Notes: a model not told the origin generated them from the sequence alone. Positions 52,385 to 61,896 are shown, counted from the stretch's first letter. The stretch is DNA of 64,000 nucleotides from Streptomyces sp. Ag109_O5-10 (GCF_900105755.1 NZ_FNTQ01000001.1:2232001-2296000); one strand, 5' to 3'. Numbers and translations are program-made.

Positions 52385-53584
52385 CTAAGTGAAGACAGGT
52401 GCAACGGCAGGCACAGAGCCGTCCAAAAGGGTCGAATCGCCCATCTCGCTGAGCGCGAGAGCGAGCGCCCCGAGCACCTCGGCGCGGCCGCCGAGGGCCC
52501 CTGGGAGCACTGAGAGCTGGCGGGCCGCACTGGGGATCGCGTAGCGCCCCACGGACTCCCTGATGGGCCCGAGGACCAGCTCACCGGCCTCGGCGAGATC
52601 GCCGCCGAGGACCACCCGGCTCGGGTTCAGCAGGTTGCAGAGATTGGCCACCCCACTGCCGATGTGACGGCCGACGTCGCCGATCACGCGACGGCAGCCC
52701 GGGTCGCCGTCCCGGGCCAGCCGTACGACGCCCTCCATGGTCAGGTCGGGGCCGTGACCGGGCTGGAGCAGCGGCAGCACGTAACGGGCCGCCGCGAAGG
52801 TCTCCAGGCAGCCGCGGTTGCCGCAGCGGCAGACCGGGCCGGACTCGTCGAGTGTAATATGTCCTATTTCGCCGGCCGTGCCGCCGGGGCCCCGGTAGAT
52901 CTTCCCGTTGATCACAAGACCGGCGCCGACACCGCTCGCGACCTTGATGTACGCGAGGTCGCGGACGCCCTTGCCGCTGCCCCAGACCAGCTCGCCGAGG
53001 GCGCCGAGGTTGGCGTCGTTGTCGACGTGCACGGGGACGCCGAGGCGGAGCCGGAGCTCCTCGGCGGGTCTCGCGCCGATCCAGCCGGGCAGGATGGCGC
53101 TGGAGCCGAGGGTGCCGGACTCGACGTCGATCGGGCCGGGGACGCCGACACCGACGCCGGCGATCTTCGAGCGGTCCACGCCGGTCGCCTCGATCAGGCG
53201 GTTGACCAGCTCCTCCGCCCTGTCGAAGCCCTGGCTGGACGACGCGTCCACGTCGAGCGGCTCGGACTCCTCGGCCAGCACCTGGTGGGCGAGGTTGCCG
53301 ATCGCGACGCGCAGGTGGGTGTGGCCGAAGTCGACGCCTATGACGATGCCGGCGTCACCGCTCAGGCTCACGCTGCGGGCCCTGCGGCCGCCTGCCGACG
53401 TGGGTGTGACCTCGACGGTTCCGCCGTCCTTGAGCTCGCGCACGATGTTGGAGACCGTTGCGGCCGACAGGCCGGTCGTGCGCGCGATCTCCGCCTGCGT
53501 GAGCGATCCGGCCAGACGTACGGCCCGTACGACACGTTCCAGGTTGGCTCGGTGCAGCGACGACTGCGACCCCGGAGTCTCCAT
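52385..53584 (-). CDS. rok7B7: ROK-family transcriptional regulator Rok7B7 (XylR-like)
   Basis: This 399-residue regulator has an N-terminal winged helix (TQAEIARTTGLSAATVSNIV, about 28-47) and a ROK sugar-kinase-like domain. The latter has an ATP loop region VIGVDFGHTHLRVAI, HVDNDANLGALGELVWGSGK and the zinc-type motif GHITLDESGPVCRCGNRGCL (CxCGxxGC), typical of sugar-sensing repressors. In S. coelicolor the regulator next to xylFGH is Rok7B7, which controls xylFGH and affects carbon repression. ATG 53584 is chosen for the family-like N-terminus. Upstream in-frame codons have no ribosome binding site. Confidence 0.88.
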   Translation of the reverse strand: METPGSQSSLHRANLERVVRAVRLAGSLTQAEIARTTGLSAATVSNIVRELKDGGTVEVTPTSAGGRRARSVSLSGDAGIVIGVDFGHTHLRVAIGNLAHQVLAEESEPLDVDASSSQGFDRAEELVNRLIEATGVDRSKIAGVGVGVPGPIDVESGTLGSSAILPGWIGARPAEELRLRLGVPVHVDNDANLGALGELVWGSGKGVRDLAYIKVASGVGAGLVINGKIYRGPGGTAGEIGHITLDESGPVCRCGNRGCLETFAAARYVLPLLQPGHGPDLTMEGVVRLARDGDPGCRRVIGDVGRHIGSGVANLCNLLNPSRVVLGGDLAEAGELVLGPIRESVGRYAIPSAARQLSVLPGALGGRAEVLGALALALSEMGDSTLLDGSVPAVAPVFT

Positions 53585-53706
53585 CGACCCATCCACTCCC
53601 GCCATCGGAGGCGGCCACGGTGCCGCCAACGTGACCCAGATCACCTCACTGAGACCGGGTCACTTACAAGTTATGAACTCCAAGCTCTGCTGAACGGGTT
53701 ACCGCC

Positions 53707-53720
53707 GTCAAGTCCTTGAC
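53707..53720. promoter_or_regulatory. Palindrome in the ROK gene promoter region
   Basis: GTCAAGTCCTTGAC: 6-base arms, two-base centre. On the minus strand the right-hand TTGAC could serve as a -35 about 125 bases before the start, so autoregulation at this site is conceivable. Confidence 0.3.
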
Positions 53721-53829
53721 AGAAATCGTTGGCGGTTCGGAGGTTGCCTGAGGGACACGCGACGGACATGTCCAGGCCACTGGTCAGCAGGTCGAAGGGC
53801 GCGCGCGGAGGGTCGCATGCGGCGCTGTC

Positions 53830-53864
53830 TTGGCTGGTCGCGCGGTTCCCCACGCCCCTTCGGG
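53830..53864 (-). repeat. Dispersed repeat, copy 12 (inverted, short form)
   Basis: TTGGCTGGTCGCGCGGTTCC then CCACGCCCCTTCGGGACG lies about 60 bases past the ngcG stop. Confidence 0.78.
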
Positions 53865-53921
53865 ACGCGGCTGCGGGCGCCCTGTACAGGGGCGCCCACT
53901 TTCGGGTTGCGAACGTTCGGG

Positions 53922-54821
53922 TTACTTCAGGGCGCCCGCCGTCAGACCCGCCACCACCTGGCGCTGGAAGACGATGTACGCCGCGAGGACCGGGAGCATC
54001 GCCATCACGAGGCCGGCGAAGAGGCCGGACCAGTCGCCCTTGTAGCCCTGGCTGACGGCCAGCTGGACCAGGCCCTGGGTGAGGACGTGCTTGTCGGGGT
54101 CCGTGTTGAGGACCGTCGGGAGCATGTACTGGTTCCACTGGCCGAGGAAGTTGAAGATCCCGACGCTGATCAGGCCGGGCTTGGCCATCGGCAGCATGAT
54201 CTGGAAGAACGTCCGGGTGTGCGAGGCGCCGTCGACGAAGGCCGCCTCGGCCACGGAGGTGGGCAGCGTGCGGAAGAACGCCGTGAGGAAGAAGACCGTG
54301 AACGGCAGCGAGTACGCGATGTAGACCAGGATCAGCCCCTGGATCGTGTTCAGCAGGCCCAGGTTGTTGACGACGTAGAACAGCGGGACCAGCGCGAGCA
54401 TGATCGGGAAGCTCATGCCGCCGATGAAGAGGTAGTAGATGAAGCGGTTGCCCGGGAAGTCGAAGCGGGCCAGGACGTAGGCGGCCATCGAGCCGAGGAC
54501 GAGGGTGCCGATGAGCGAGCCGCCGACCACCAGGACGGTGTTCAGGAAGTAGTCGCTCATGTTGGCGTCGGTCCAGGCCCGCGCCCAGTTCTCGAAGTGC
54601 AGCCGGTCCGGGAGCGCCCAGGGCGAGGTGAAGATCGACCGGTCGTCCTTGAACGAGGTCATCACCGCCCACAGCAGCGGCGTGACCACCATGACCGCCC
54701 AGATGACCAGGATGCCGTGGGAGAAGGCGTTGAGGACCCCGCCCTCGCGCTTCGCCCGGGCCGGCTTCGGCGCGGGGGGCTCGGCCTCGGTGACAGTGAC
54801 GTCGGTCTCGGTCGTCGTCAT
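53922..54821 (-). CDS. ngcG: N-acetylglucosamine/chitobiose-type ABC transporter permease NgcG
   Basis: This 299-residue MalG-type permease has six membrane helices after a charged N-terminus of about 30 residues (Thr/Glu/Pro-rich). The EAA loop is AEAAFVDGASHTRTFFQIML, which contacts the ATPase, and the end AGLTAGALK is typical. It pairs with NgcF. No ATPase gene is in the operon. In Streptomyces such importers share the multitask ATPase MsiK, encoded elsewhere. It starts four bases after the ngcF stop. Confidence 0.92.
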   Translation of the reverse strand: MTTTETDVTVTEAEPPAPKPARAKREGGVLNAFSHGILVIWAVMVVTPLLWAVMTSFKDDRSIFTSPWALPDRLHFENWARAWTDANMSDYFLNTVLVVGGSLIGTLVLGSMAAYVLARFDFPGNRFIYYLFIGGMSFPIMLALVPLFYVVNNLGLLNTIQGLILVYIAYSLPFTVFFLTAFFRTLPTSVAEAAFVDGASHTRTFFQIMLPMAKPGLISVGIFNFLGQWNQYMLPTVLNTDPDKHVLTQGLVQLAVSQGYKGDWSGLFAGLVMAMLPVLAAYIVFQRQVVAGLTAGALK

Positions 54822-54825
54822 CGCT

Positions 54826-55752
54826 TCAGTACTCCAGCCGCTCGCGACGGCCCAGCCGCATCACGACCGCCGCGAAGGCGAGCGTGACGACCAGCAGGGC
54901 GACGCCGATGGTGGTGGCGTAGGCGGCCTGACCGTCCCGGAACGCCTTCTGGTACACGTACAGGACCATCACGGTCGTCGAGTAGTCGGGCCCGCCCGGT
55001 CCTGTCGTCATGATCTGTACGACTGCGAACGACTCGGCGCCGAGCGCGAGGATGCCCATGTAGACCCAGCCGGACTGCACGGTGTCCCACAGCAGCGGCA
55101 GCGTGATGCGGAAGAAGGTGGTGGCCCGGCCGGCGCCGTCGAGCAGGGCGGCCTCGTAGAGGTCCATCGGGATGGAGGCCATTCCGGCCGAGAAGAGGAC
55201 CACGAAGAAGCCGACCGTGGACCAGACCAGTACGGCCATCACGCACCACAGGGCGAGGCTCGGGTCGCCCAGCCAGAGGGGCTGGATATTGTCCAGACCA
55301 ATTCCGCGGAGCAGTGAATTGATCGCGCCGCTGTCGGGGTTGTAGGCGAAGGCGAACAGCAGCGAGACGATCGCGATCGACAGCACCTGCGGGAAGAAGT
55401 AGACGATCTTGTAGAAGGAGGAGCCCCGGACCCCGGAGATGACCGGGCCGCCCCTCCTTCTCCGGCCGCCCACATTGATCATGAAGGCGAAGAACAGCGC
55501 CAGGCTGATCGTCACCAGCGGCAGCACGACCGCGAACATCAAGCTGTGCTGCAAGGACTTCCAGAAGACGTCGTCGTGCAGCATCCTCCGGTAATTGTCC
55601 AGGCCCACCATCTTGAATTCGGGGCTCAGGCCGGTCCAGTCCGTGAACGAGTAGTAGATGGACTGGATGAACGGCCACACCACGAAGAGCGCGTACAGTC
55701 CGAGGGGCAACGCGAGAAACCCCACGATGAACCGGTACTTGCCGTGCTGCAT
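54826..55752 (-). CDS. ngcF: N-acetylglucosamine/chitobiose-type ABC transporter permease NgcF
   Basis: This 308-residue MalF-type permease has helices at about 10-30, 70-95 and onward. The EAA loop is YEAALLDGAGRATTFFRITL. A basic insertion VGGRRRRGGPVISGVRG sits in the first cytoplasmic loop. The start ATG 55752 is preceded by CGGAGTGG. Upstream codons in the same frame overlap ngcE in antisense-like composition and are excluded. It lies 29 bases past the ngcE stop and is clearly co-transcribed with ngcE and ngcG. Confidence 0.92.
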   Translation of the reverse strand: MQHGKYRFIVGFLALPLGLYALFVVWPFIQSIYYSFTDWTGLSPEFKMVGLDNYRRMLHDDVFWKSLQHSLMFAVVLPLVTISLALFFAFMINVGGRRRRGGPVISGVRGSSFYKIVYFFPQVLSIAIVSLLFAFAYNPDSGAINSLLRGIGLDNIQPLWLGDPSLALWCVMAVLVWSTVGFFVVLFSAGMASIPMDLYEAALLDGAGRATTFFRITLPLLWDTVQSGWVYMGILALGAESFAVVQIMTTGPGGPDYSTTVMVLYVYQKAFRDGQAAYATTIGVALLVVTLAFAAVVMRLGRRERLEY

Positions 55753-55781
55753 CGCCACTCCGGTGCCGAGACGGTTGCTGG

Positions 55782-57257
55782 TTACTGGTGCTTGTAGTGC
55801 TTGATCGAGGTGTCCTTGGCGGCCTCGTCGGCGAAGCCCTGGATCTTCTTGACCGCCTCCGCCGGAGTGAGCCGGCCGGCCATCATCTCGCCGAGGCCGG
55901 CGACCCCGATCTTCTCCTTCTGGAGCTGCACGTACCAGTCCTGGAGCCGCGGGTTGACCACGTTCGACCCGGCCAGCTTCAGCGCCGCCACGCCGGAGGT
56001 GAGGCCCGGGGTGAGGCTGATGCCGTCGGTGCCGCCGTTGTACGCGGTCAGCGACTTCACCTTCGTCGTGAAGTTCTTCGAGGACGCCTCGCTGAGCATG
56101 ATGCGCAGCTGCTCCATGCCGCCCGGGGCGTTGGCCGCCTTGGCCGGGACGATGAAGGGCTCGCCGCCGGAGGCCCAGATGGTGCCGAACGGCATCTTGT
56201 CGTTCTTGTCGATACCGGTGGGCGCGGAGACGGCGAGGTTGAAGTCGGCGGGGATGACGTTCGCCGACTCGTTCTCCACCCAGGAGCCGTTCGGGATGAA
56301 CAGGGCCTTGCCCTGCGCCCAGGCGGTCTGCGACTGGATGTGGTCGAGGCCGGGGGTGCCCTTGAGGATGTAACCCTTCTTGTAGAGCTCGTAGTAGGCC
56401 TCGAAACACGCCTTGACGGCCGGGTGTTTCCAGGCGTTGGGCTCCAGGTTGTCGATCGCGTTCAGGACCTCGACGCCGCCGACCTTGCCGATCATCGGGT
56501 AGAGCGAGAAGGGGATGTAGTACGGGTACTTGCCGGCGTAGGTCCAGCCGGCCATGCCCTTCTTCTTGGCCTTCTCGCAGACGGCGATCATCTGGTCCCA
56601 GGTCTGCGGGTACTCCGCGTCGAGCGAGTCCAGGGCCTTCTGCGAGTACCAGACGCCGTAGACCGTGTAGGCGTAGTACATGATCCAGACCGGGTCGCCG
56701 TCGAACTGGCCCATCTCGACGATGCCGGGGCGCAGCGTGTCGCGGACCTTCTTGTTCGGGTCGTCGTACGACGGGGCGTCCAGCAGCGGGGTGAGGTCGG
56801 CCAGTTGCTTCTTGCCGACGAGCACGCCCATGTCCATCTGCTCGGCGCCGGAGTTGTCGATGAGGTCCGGCGGGGTGCCCTGGTTGAACCGCGGCTGGAG
56901 GGTGGACTGGATCTTCTGGGTGGCGGCGAACTTGACCTTGGCCTTCGGGAAGTCCTTCTCGTAGATCTTCACCGCGTCCTCGGCGTACTCCTTGCCGAAA
57001 CCGCCGTCGAAGAGGACGAATTCCATCTGTGCGGTGTCGTTGACGCCCAGCGGGTTCTTGGCCGTCTTCTTGCCGGCCTTGTCCTTGGACTGACCGCCAC
57101 CGCCGCTGCTGGCGCAGGCGGAGAGGAATCCGACGGTAGGCACCGAAATCATGCCGAGTGCGGCCGAACGCTTGATCAGATCGCGACGGCCGACCCCCTC
57201 GGAACCGGGGGTCGCTGCGGAATCGGAACCGGGGTTCGCTGCGGAAGTGGATCCCAT
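55782..57257 (-). CDS. ngcE: N-acetylglucosamine/chitobiose-binding lipoprotein NgcE
   Basis: This 491-residue extracellular binding protein has a Tat-type signal (GRRDLIKRSAALGM) with lipobox LSAC at about 51-54. An unusual Ser/Ala/Pro stretch precedes it, with ANPGSDSA and ATPGSE as a short repeat. The binding fold matches NgcE (FVLFDGGFGKEYAEDAVKIY, TPPDLIDNSGAEQMDMGVLV, WAQGKALFIPNGSWVENE). In S. olivaceoviridis NgcE binds GlcNAc and chitobiose, and S. coelicolor NgcE prefers chito-oligomers. ATG 57257 follows GAGGA. A DasR-like box lies about 105-120 bases upstream. Confidence 0.92.
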   Translation of the reverse strand: MGSTSAANPGSDSAATPGSEGVGRRDLIKRSAALGMISVPTVGFLSACASSGGGGQSKDKAGKKTAKNPLGVNDTAQMEFVLFDGGFGKEYAEDAVKIYEKDFPKAKVKFAATQKIQSTLQPRFNQGTPPDLIDNSGAEQMDMGVLVGKKQLADLTPLLDAPSYDDPNKKVRDTLRPGIVEMGQFDGDPVWIMYYAYTVYGVWYSQKALDSLDAEYPQTWDQMIAVCEKAKKKGMAGWTYAGKYPYYIPFSLYPMIGKVGGVEVLNAIDNLEPNAWKHPAVKACFEAYYELYKKGYILKGTPGLDHIQSQTAWAQGKALFIPNGSWVENESANVIPADFNLAVSAPTGIDKNDKMPFGTIWASGGEPFIVPAKAANAPGGMEQLRIMLSEASSKNFTTKVKSLTAYNGGTDGISLTPGLTSGVAALKLAGSNVVNPRLQDWYVQLQKEKIGVAGLGEMMAGRLTPAEAVKKIQGFADEAAKDTSIKHYKHQ

Positions 57258-57606
57258 GCTCAAGTCCTCGCCTTCTCCAGGACTCAGGCGGTGAACCGGA
57301 TCCTCCCCGGCACCGCGGTCGGGTAGTGCTGGGTCGTGCAGGAAGTCATGCGGGAAACGCCGACAGGTATAGTCCACTTCCCGCCAGCTCGGCAAGATCG
57401 AATGCAAGGTTGGCCGTGGGTCTTTTCCTAGTTGAGACCTGTCGGAAATATGAGCGATCTCTGTACGCCTTGCCGGAAAAAGAGGCGACATACACCCCTG
57501 AATGCCGCACCCAACACCCTTGACATCACGGGTCACTTGACCACCTACTGGTTCCTGCGCCACGCAGCTGACAACGTTGTCTCATGTGGCAGGGAGGGTA
57601 ACCGTT
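57258..57606. other. Divergent promoter region between ngcE and the GH92 gene
   Basis: This stretch is 349 bases long. It contains the DasR-like box at 57363-57378 and a weaker inverted relative (AGTTGAGACCTGT, 57430-57442). The A+T-rich centre (GGAAATATGAGCG) and TTGACATCACGG near 57519 point toward the hydrolase gene. No additional gene is convincing. Confidence 0.6.
57363..57378. promoter_or_regulatory. DasR-responsive element (dre)-like site before ngcE
   Basis: ACAGGTATAGTCCACT matches the dre consensus ACTGGTCTAGACCACT at 13 of 16 positions. DasR is the GlcNAc-6-phosphate-sensing GntR repressor of aminosugar uptake, so this fits the adjacent ngcEFG. Confidence 0.65.
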
Positions 57607-60600
57607 GTGATGCAGCGGAGAACGCAGCGAAGAACAGGGCACGGATCTGGTACGGCGGTCGTGATCGCGGCCGCCGTAGTCATGACCCTGGGCTCCCAGG
57701 GAGCGGCGGTGGCGCTGCCGGCGAAGGCACCGGCCGCCGCTCCGCAGTTCGCATCCTCGTTCGAGTCTGGCGATCCGTCACCGGACTGGTCCGACACCGT
57801 GGACACCGACCCGAGCGGCGCCCCGCGCGCCTCCGGAGTGGACGGCGGCTACAGCACCGGCATCCCCGGCAACGTCACCGACCACGTGACCGACGTGCGG
57901 GCGAGCGGCGAGAACACCGGCGCGGGCGAGGTCAAGGAGAACCTCGTCGACGGCGAGTCCGGCACCAAGTGGCTCACCTTCCAGCCCACCGGCTGGGCCG
58001 AGTTCGACTTCGACAAGCCCGTCAAGCTGGTGACCTACGCCCTCACCTCGGCGAACGACTACGCCGAGCGCGACCCCGCGGACTGGACCCTCCAGGGCTC
58101 GACGGACGGCAAGGACTGGAAGACCGTCGACACCCGGACCGGTGAGGCCTTCACGGAACGGTTCCAGACCAAGTCGTACGACCTCTCCGCACCGGCCGAG
58201 TACCGGCACTTCCGGCTCGACGTCACGAAGAACAACGGCGCCCCCGACATCCTCCAGATCGCCGACGTCCAGTTCTCCACGGGCGGCAGCGGCGGTCCCG
58301 TGCCCCAGGACATGCTCTCCCTGGTCGACAAGGGCCCGACCGGCTCGCCGACGGCCAAGGCACGGGCCGGGTTCACCGGAACGTACGCGCTGCGCTACGC
58401 GGGACGGCACACGTCGGCCGGCCGGGCGTACTCGTACAACAAGGTCTTCGACGTGAACGTGAAGGTCGGCCGGGACACGCAGCTGGCGTACCGGATCTTC
58501 CCCTCGATGGCCGACGGCGACCTCGACTACGACGCCACCAACGTGGCGGTGGACCTGGCCTTCACGGACGGCACCTACCTGAGCGACCTCGGGGCCGTCG
58601 ACCAGCACGGGTTCGCGCTCTCGCCGCGCGGGCAGGGTGCGTCGAAGGCGCTGTACGTCAACCAGTGGAACAACATCTCGTCGGTGATCGGTTCGGTCGC
58701 GGCAGGCAAGACGGTGGACCGGATCCTGGTGGGCTACGACTCCCCCGCCGGGCCGGCGAAGTTCCGCGGCTGGATCGACGACGTGTCGCTGAAGCCGGTG
58801 GCCCCCGAGAAGCCGAAGGCGCACCTGTCCGACTACGCGCTGACCACCCGCGGCACCAACTCCAGCGGCAGCTTCTCGCGCGGCAACAACTTCCCGGCGA
58901 CGGCCCTGCCGCACGGCTTCAACTTCTGGACGCCGGTGACCAACGCGTCCTCGGAGAGCTGGCTGTACGAGTACGCGCACGCGAACAACGACGACAACCT
59001 GCCGACGATCCAGGCGTTCAGCGCGAGCCATGAGCCGAGCCCCTGGATGGGCGACCGGCAGACCTTCCAGATGATGCCGTCCGCCGCCACCGGCACCCCG
59101 GACACCGGGCGGGAGGCCCGCGAACTCGCCTTCCGGCACGAGAACGAGACCGCGCGGCCCTACTACTACGGCGTCAGGTTCGAGAACGGGCTGAAGGCCG
59201 AGATAACGCCGACCGACCACGCGGCCGCGCTGCGCTTCACGTACCCGGGCGACGACGCGAGCGTGATCTTCGACAACGTGACCGAGCAGGCGGGCCTGAC
59301 CCTCGACAAGGAGCACGGGATCGTCACCGGCTACTCGGACGTGAAGTCCGGGCTGTCGACGGGCGCGACCCGGCTCTTCGTCTACGGCGTCTTCGACAAG
59401 CCCGTGACGGGCGGCGACTCCAGCGGGGTCAAGGGCTATCTGCGCTTCGACGCGGGCGCCGACCACACCGTCACCCTCCGGCTGGCCACCTCCCTGATCG
59501 GCGTCGACCAGGCCAAGGACAACCTGCGCCAGGAGATCCCGGACGGCACCTCCTTCGACGCGGTGAAGGCGAAGGCCCGGAAGGTCTGGGACCAGCTGCT
59601 CGGCAAGGTGGAGGTGGAGGGCGCCTCGGCCGACCAGCTGACCACCCTCTACTCCAGCATGTACCGGCTGTACCTGTACCCGAACTCCGGCTTCGAGCAC
59701 GTCGGTTCCACGTACCAGTACGCCTCCCCCTTCTCTCCCATGACCAGCCAGGACACCCCGACGCACACCGGCGCGAAGATCGTGGACGGCAAGGTGTACG
59801 TCAACAACGGCTTCTGGGACACGTACCGCACGACCTGGCCGGCGTACTCCCTCCTGACGCCCGGTCAGGCCGGTGAGATGGTCGACGGGTTCGTGCAGCA
59901 GTACAAGGACGGCGGCTGGACCTCCCGCTGGTCCTCCCCCGGCTACGCCGACCTCATGACCGGCACCTCCTCGGACGTGGCGTTCGCGGACGCCTACGTC
60001 AAGGGCGTGACGTTCGACGCGAAGGCGGCGTACGAGGCGGCCTTGAAGAACGCGACCGTCGTACCGCCCACCTCCGGCGTCGGCCGCAAGGGCATGTCGA
60101 CCTCCCCCTTCCTCGGCTACACCAGCGACGACACCCGCGAGGGCCTGTCCTGGGCGATGGAGGGGTACGTCAACGACTACGGCATCGCCGAGATGGGCAA
60201 GGCGCTGTACAAGAAGACCGGCGAGAAGCGCTACCAGGAGGAGTCGGACTACTTCCTCAACCGCGCCCGGGACTACGTGAACCTCTTCGACTCCAAGGCC
60301 GGCTTCTTCCAGGGCAGGGACGCCCAGGGCGACTGGCGGGTGGACTCGGCGTCGTACGACCCGCGGGTGTGGGGGTACGACTACACCGAGACCAACGGCT
60401 GGGGCTACGCCTTCACCGCCCCGCAGGACAGCCGGGGTCTCGCCAACCTGTACGGCGGCCGGTCCGGCCTCGCCGACAAGCTCGACGAGTTCTTCGCGAC
60501 GCCCGAGACGGCGTCTCCCGACTTCGTCGGCTCCTACGGCGGGGTCATCCACGAGATGACCGAGGCCCGGGACGTCCGGATGGGCATGTACGGCCACTCC

Positions 60601-61425
60601 AACCAGGTCGCCCACCACGTCATCTACATGTACGACGCGGCCGGGCAGCCCTGGAAGGCGCAGGCCTACGTCCGTCAGGCGCTCTCCCGGCTCTACCTGG
60701 GCAGCGAGATCGGCCAGGGCTACCACGGCGACGAGGACAACGGCGAGCAGTCGGCCTGGTACCTCTTCTCGGCCCTCGGCTTCTACCCGCTGGTGATGGG
60801 CAGCGGCGACTACACGATCGGCTCCCCGCTGTTCAGAAAGGCGACGGTCCACCTGGAGAACGGTCACGACCTGGTGGTCAAGGCCCCGCAGAACAGCGCG
60901 CGGAACGTGTACGTCCAGGGTGTCCGCGTCAACGGCCAGACCTGGACGTCGACCTCGCTCCCCCACTCCCTCCTCGCCAAGGGGGGCGTCATCGACTTCA
61001 CGATGGGCCCGAAGCCGTCGAACTGGGGCACCGGCAAGAACGCCGCCCCGGTCTCCGTCACCAAGGACGACAAGATCCCGACCCCGCGCGCGGACGTCCT
61101 GAAGGCCGACGGCTCCCTGTTCGACAACACCTCGGCGACCGAGGAGACGGTGACCTCGGTGGACCTCCCGGTGACCGGGTCGGCCAAGGGCGTCCAGTAC
61201 ACCCTCACCTCACCGTCGGACCACACCAAGGCCCCGACCGGCTGGACCCTCCAGGCCTCGGCCGACGGCAGCAACTGGAAGACCGTGGACCAGCGTTCCG
61301 GGGAATCCTTCGACTGGAACCTGCAGACACGGGCGTTCACCATCCAGAAGCCCGGCGCGTACACCCACTACCGGCTCGTTCTGACCGGTGAATCCACGTT
61401 GGCGGAGGTGGAGTTGCTGGCCTGA
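57607..61425 (+). CDS. Secreted GH92 family alpha-1,2-mannosidase with discoidin-like domains
   Basis: This 1272-residue exported enzyme has a signal peptide (about 1-40, VVIAAAVVMTLGSQGAAVAL). An F5/8-type (discoidin) domain spans about 70-225 (WLTFQPTGWAEFDFDKPVKL, DWTLQGSTDGKDWKTVD), then a jelly-roll-like part to about 405. The GH92 catalytic unit is at about 415-1110, with NGFWDTYRTTWPAYSLLTP, GYTSDDTREGLSWAMEGYV and YHGDEDNGEQSAWYLFSALG carrying the acidic residues. A second partial F5/8-like unit ends the protein (GWTLQASADGSNWKTVDQR). GTG 57607 is chosen because GGGAGGG lies 8 bases before it. Confidence 0.9.
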   Translation: MMQRRTQRRTGHGSGTAVVIAAAVVMTLGSQGAAVALPAKAPAAAPQFASSFESGDPSPDWSDTVDTDPSGAPRASGVDGGYSTGIPGNVTDHVTDVRASGENTGAGEVKENLVDGESGTKWLTFQPTGWAEFDFDKPVKLVTYALTSANDYAERDPADWTLQGSTDGKDWKTVDTRTGEAFTERFQTKSYDLSAPAEYRHFRLDVTKNNGAPDILQIADVQFSTGGSGGPVPQDMLSLVDKGPTGSPTAKARAGFTGTYALRYAGRHTSAGRAYSYNKVFDVNVKVGRDTQLAYRIFPSMADGDLDYDATNVAVDLAFTDGTYLSDLGAVDQHGFALSPRGQGASKALYVNQWNNISSVIGSVAAGKTVDRILVGYDSPAGPAKFRGWIDDVSLKPVAPEKPKAHLSDYALTTRGTNSSGSFSRGNNFPATALPHGFNFWTPVTNASSESWLYEYAHANNDDNLPTIQAFSASHEPSPWMGDRQTFQMMPSAATGTPDTGREARELAFRHENETARPYYYGVRFENGLKAEITPTDHAAALRFTYPGDDASVIFDNVTEQAGLTLDKEHGIVTGYSDVKSGLSTGATRLFVYGVFDKPVTGGDSSGVKGYLRFDAGADHTVTLRLATSLIGVDQAKDNLRQEIPDGTSFDAVKAKARKVWDQLLGKVEVEGASADQLTTLYSSMYRLYLYPNSGFEHVGSTYQYASPFSPMTSQDTPTHTGAKIVDGKVYVNNGFWDTYRTTWPAYSLLTPGQAGEMVDGFVQQYKDGGWTSRWSSPGYADLMTGTSSDVAFADAYVKGVTFDAKAAYEAALKNATVVPPTSGVGRKGMSTSPFLGYTSDDTREGLSWAMEGYVNDYGIAEMGKALYKKTGEKRYQEESDYFLNRARDYVNLFDSKAGFFQGRDAQGDWRVDSASYDPRVWGYDYTETNGWGYAFTAPQDSRGLANLYGGRSGLADKLDEFFATPETASPDFVGSYGGVIHEMTEARDVRMGMYGHSNQVAHHVIYMYDAAGQPWKAQAYVRQALSRLYLGSEIGQGYHGDEDNGEQSAWYLFSALGFYPLVMGSGDYTIGSPLFRKATVHLENGHDLVVKAPQNSARNVYVQGVRVNGQTWTSTSLPHSLLAKGGVIDFTMGPKPSNWGTGKNAAPVSVTKDDKIPTPRADVLKADGSLFDNTSATEETVTSVDLPVTGSAKGVQYTLTSPSDHTKAPTGWTLQASADGSNWKTVDQRSGESFDWNLQTRAFTIQKPGAYTHYRLVLTGESTLAEVELLA

Positions 61426-61444
61426 GCCGGCGACAGCCCCACGG

Positions 61445-61478
61445 AGAGGGGGCGGCCCCGTTCGGGCCCGCCCCCTCT
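61445..61478. terminator. Bidirectional terminator hairpin between the GH92 gene and the convergent small gene
   Basis: AGAGGGGGCGG (61445-61455) pairs with CCGCCCCCTCT (61468-61478), and the loop can pair further (CCCG/CGGG). It ends in TTG. Confidence 0.75.
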
Positions 61479-61491
61479 TGCGCGTGTCCGC

Positions 61492-61896
61492 TCACGGCTC
61501 CGGGAACCCGCCCTCCAGCAGGGGCAGAAGCCGCCGCAACGCCTCGGCATGCTCGTGGACCCGTTTGAGCATGGCCCGCCGGGTGGGAGCCGAGACCGGG
61601 ACGTCCTGCGCCGGCCCGCAGCCGACGGCCGTGTACAGGCCGTCGAGCCGGGCCCCGCGTCCCCGGGTGCCGTCCGCGCCGACCGGGGTGAGGAGCGTCG
61701 ACACCTCGGGCTCCCTACCGCCGAAATACTGGAACTCCACCACCATGTCGGCGCGCCGGAACCGCAGTCCGGTACACCGGAACAGCCTGTCGTCGACGGT
61801 CTCCGGCTCCGAGAAGCCCTCGCTCCGCACCAGGAACGCGTAGGCGGTCCGGGCCTCCGCCCGGAAGTCCTCCGGAAGGTTCGCGCGCTTCCCCAT
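61492..61896 (-). CDS. Hypothetical protein
   Basis: This 134-residue soluble protein has no recognised domain. It is predicted alpha/beta, with an Arg-rich beta segment (FRCTGLRFRRADMVVEFQYFG), two isolated Cys (FRCTG and VGCGPAQ) and a C-terminal helix (RRAMLKRVHEHAEALRRLLP). It lies between two GH92 genes, the last one upstream on the same strand, ending 69 bases before it. Codon use is typical of the window. Role unknown. Confidence 0.6.
   Translation of the reverse strand: MGKRANLPEDFRAEARTAYAFLVRSEGFSEPETVDDRLFRCTGLRFRRADMVVEFQYFGGREPEVSTLLTPVGADGTRGRGARLDGLYTAVGCGPAQDVPVSAPTRRAMLKRVHEHAEALRRLLPLLEGGFPEP

Larger units (their letters stand above)
53585..53921. other. Promoter region of the ROK gene and 3' spacer of ngcG
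   Basis: No gene is seen in this 337-base stretch. From the ROK side it contains the palindrome GTCAAG-TC-CTTGAC at 53707-53720 (which includes TTGAC, so it may overlap a -35), then CCACTGGTCAGCAGGTCG near 53778 resembling half a DasR box, and a repeat copy at 53830-53864 just past ngcG. Confidence 0.5.

Noticed and set aside
57778..60966. A very long open frame (over 1000 codons) antisense to the GH92 gene, and a similar one antisense to fadAB (39387-42608).
   Set aside because: High third-position GC keeps opposite frames open. Their products are Arg/Gly/Val-rich with no domain, no ribosome binding site, and the sense strand has clear enzymes.
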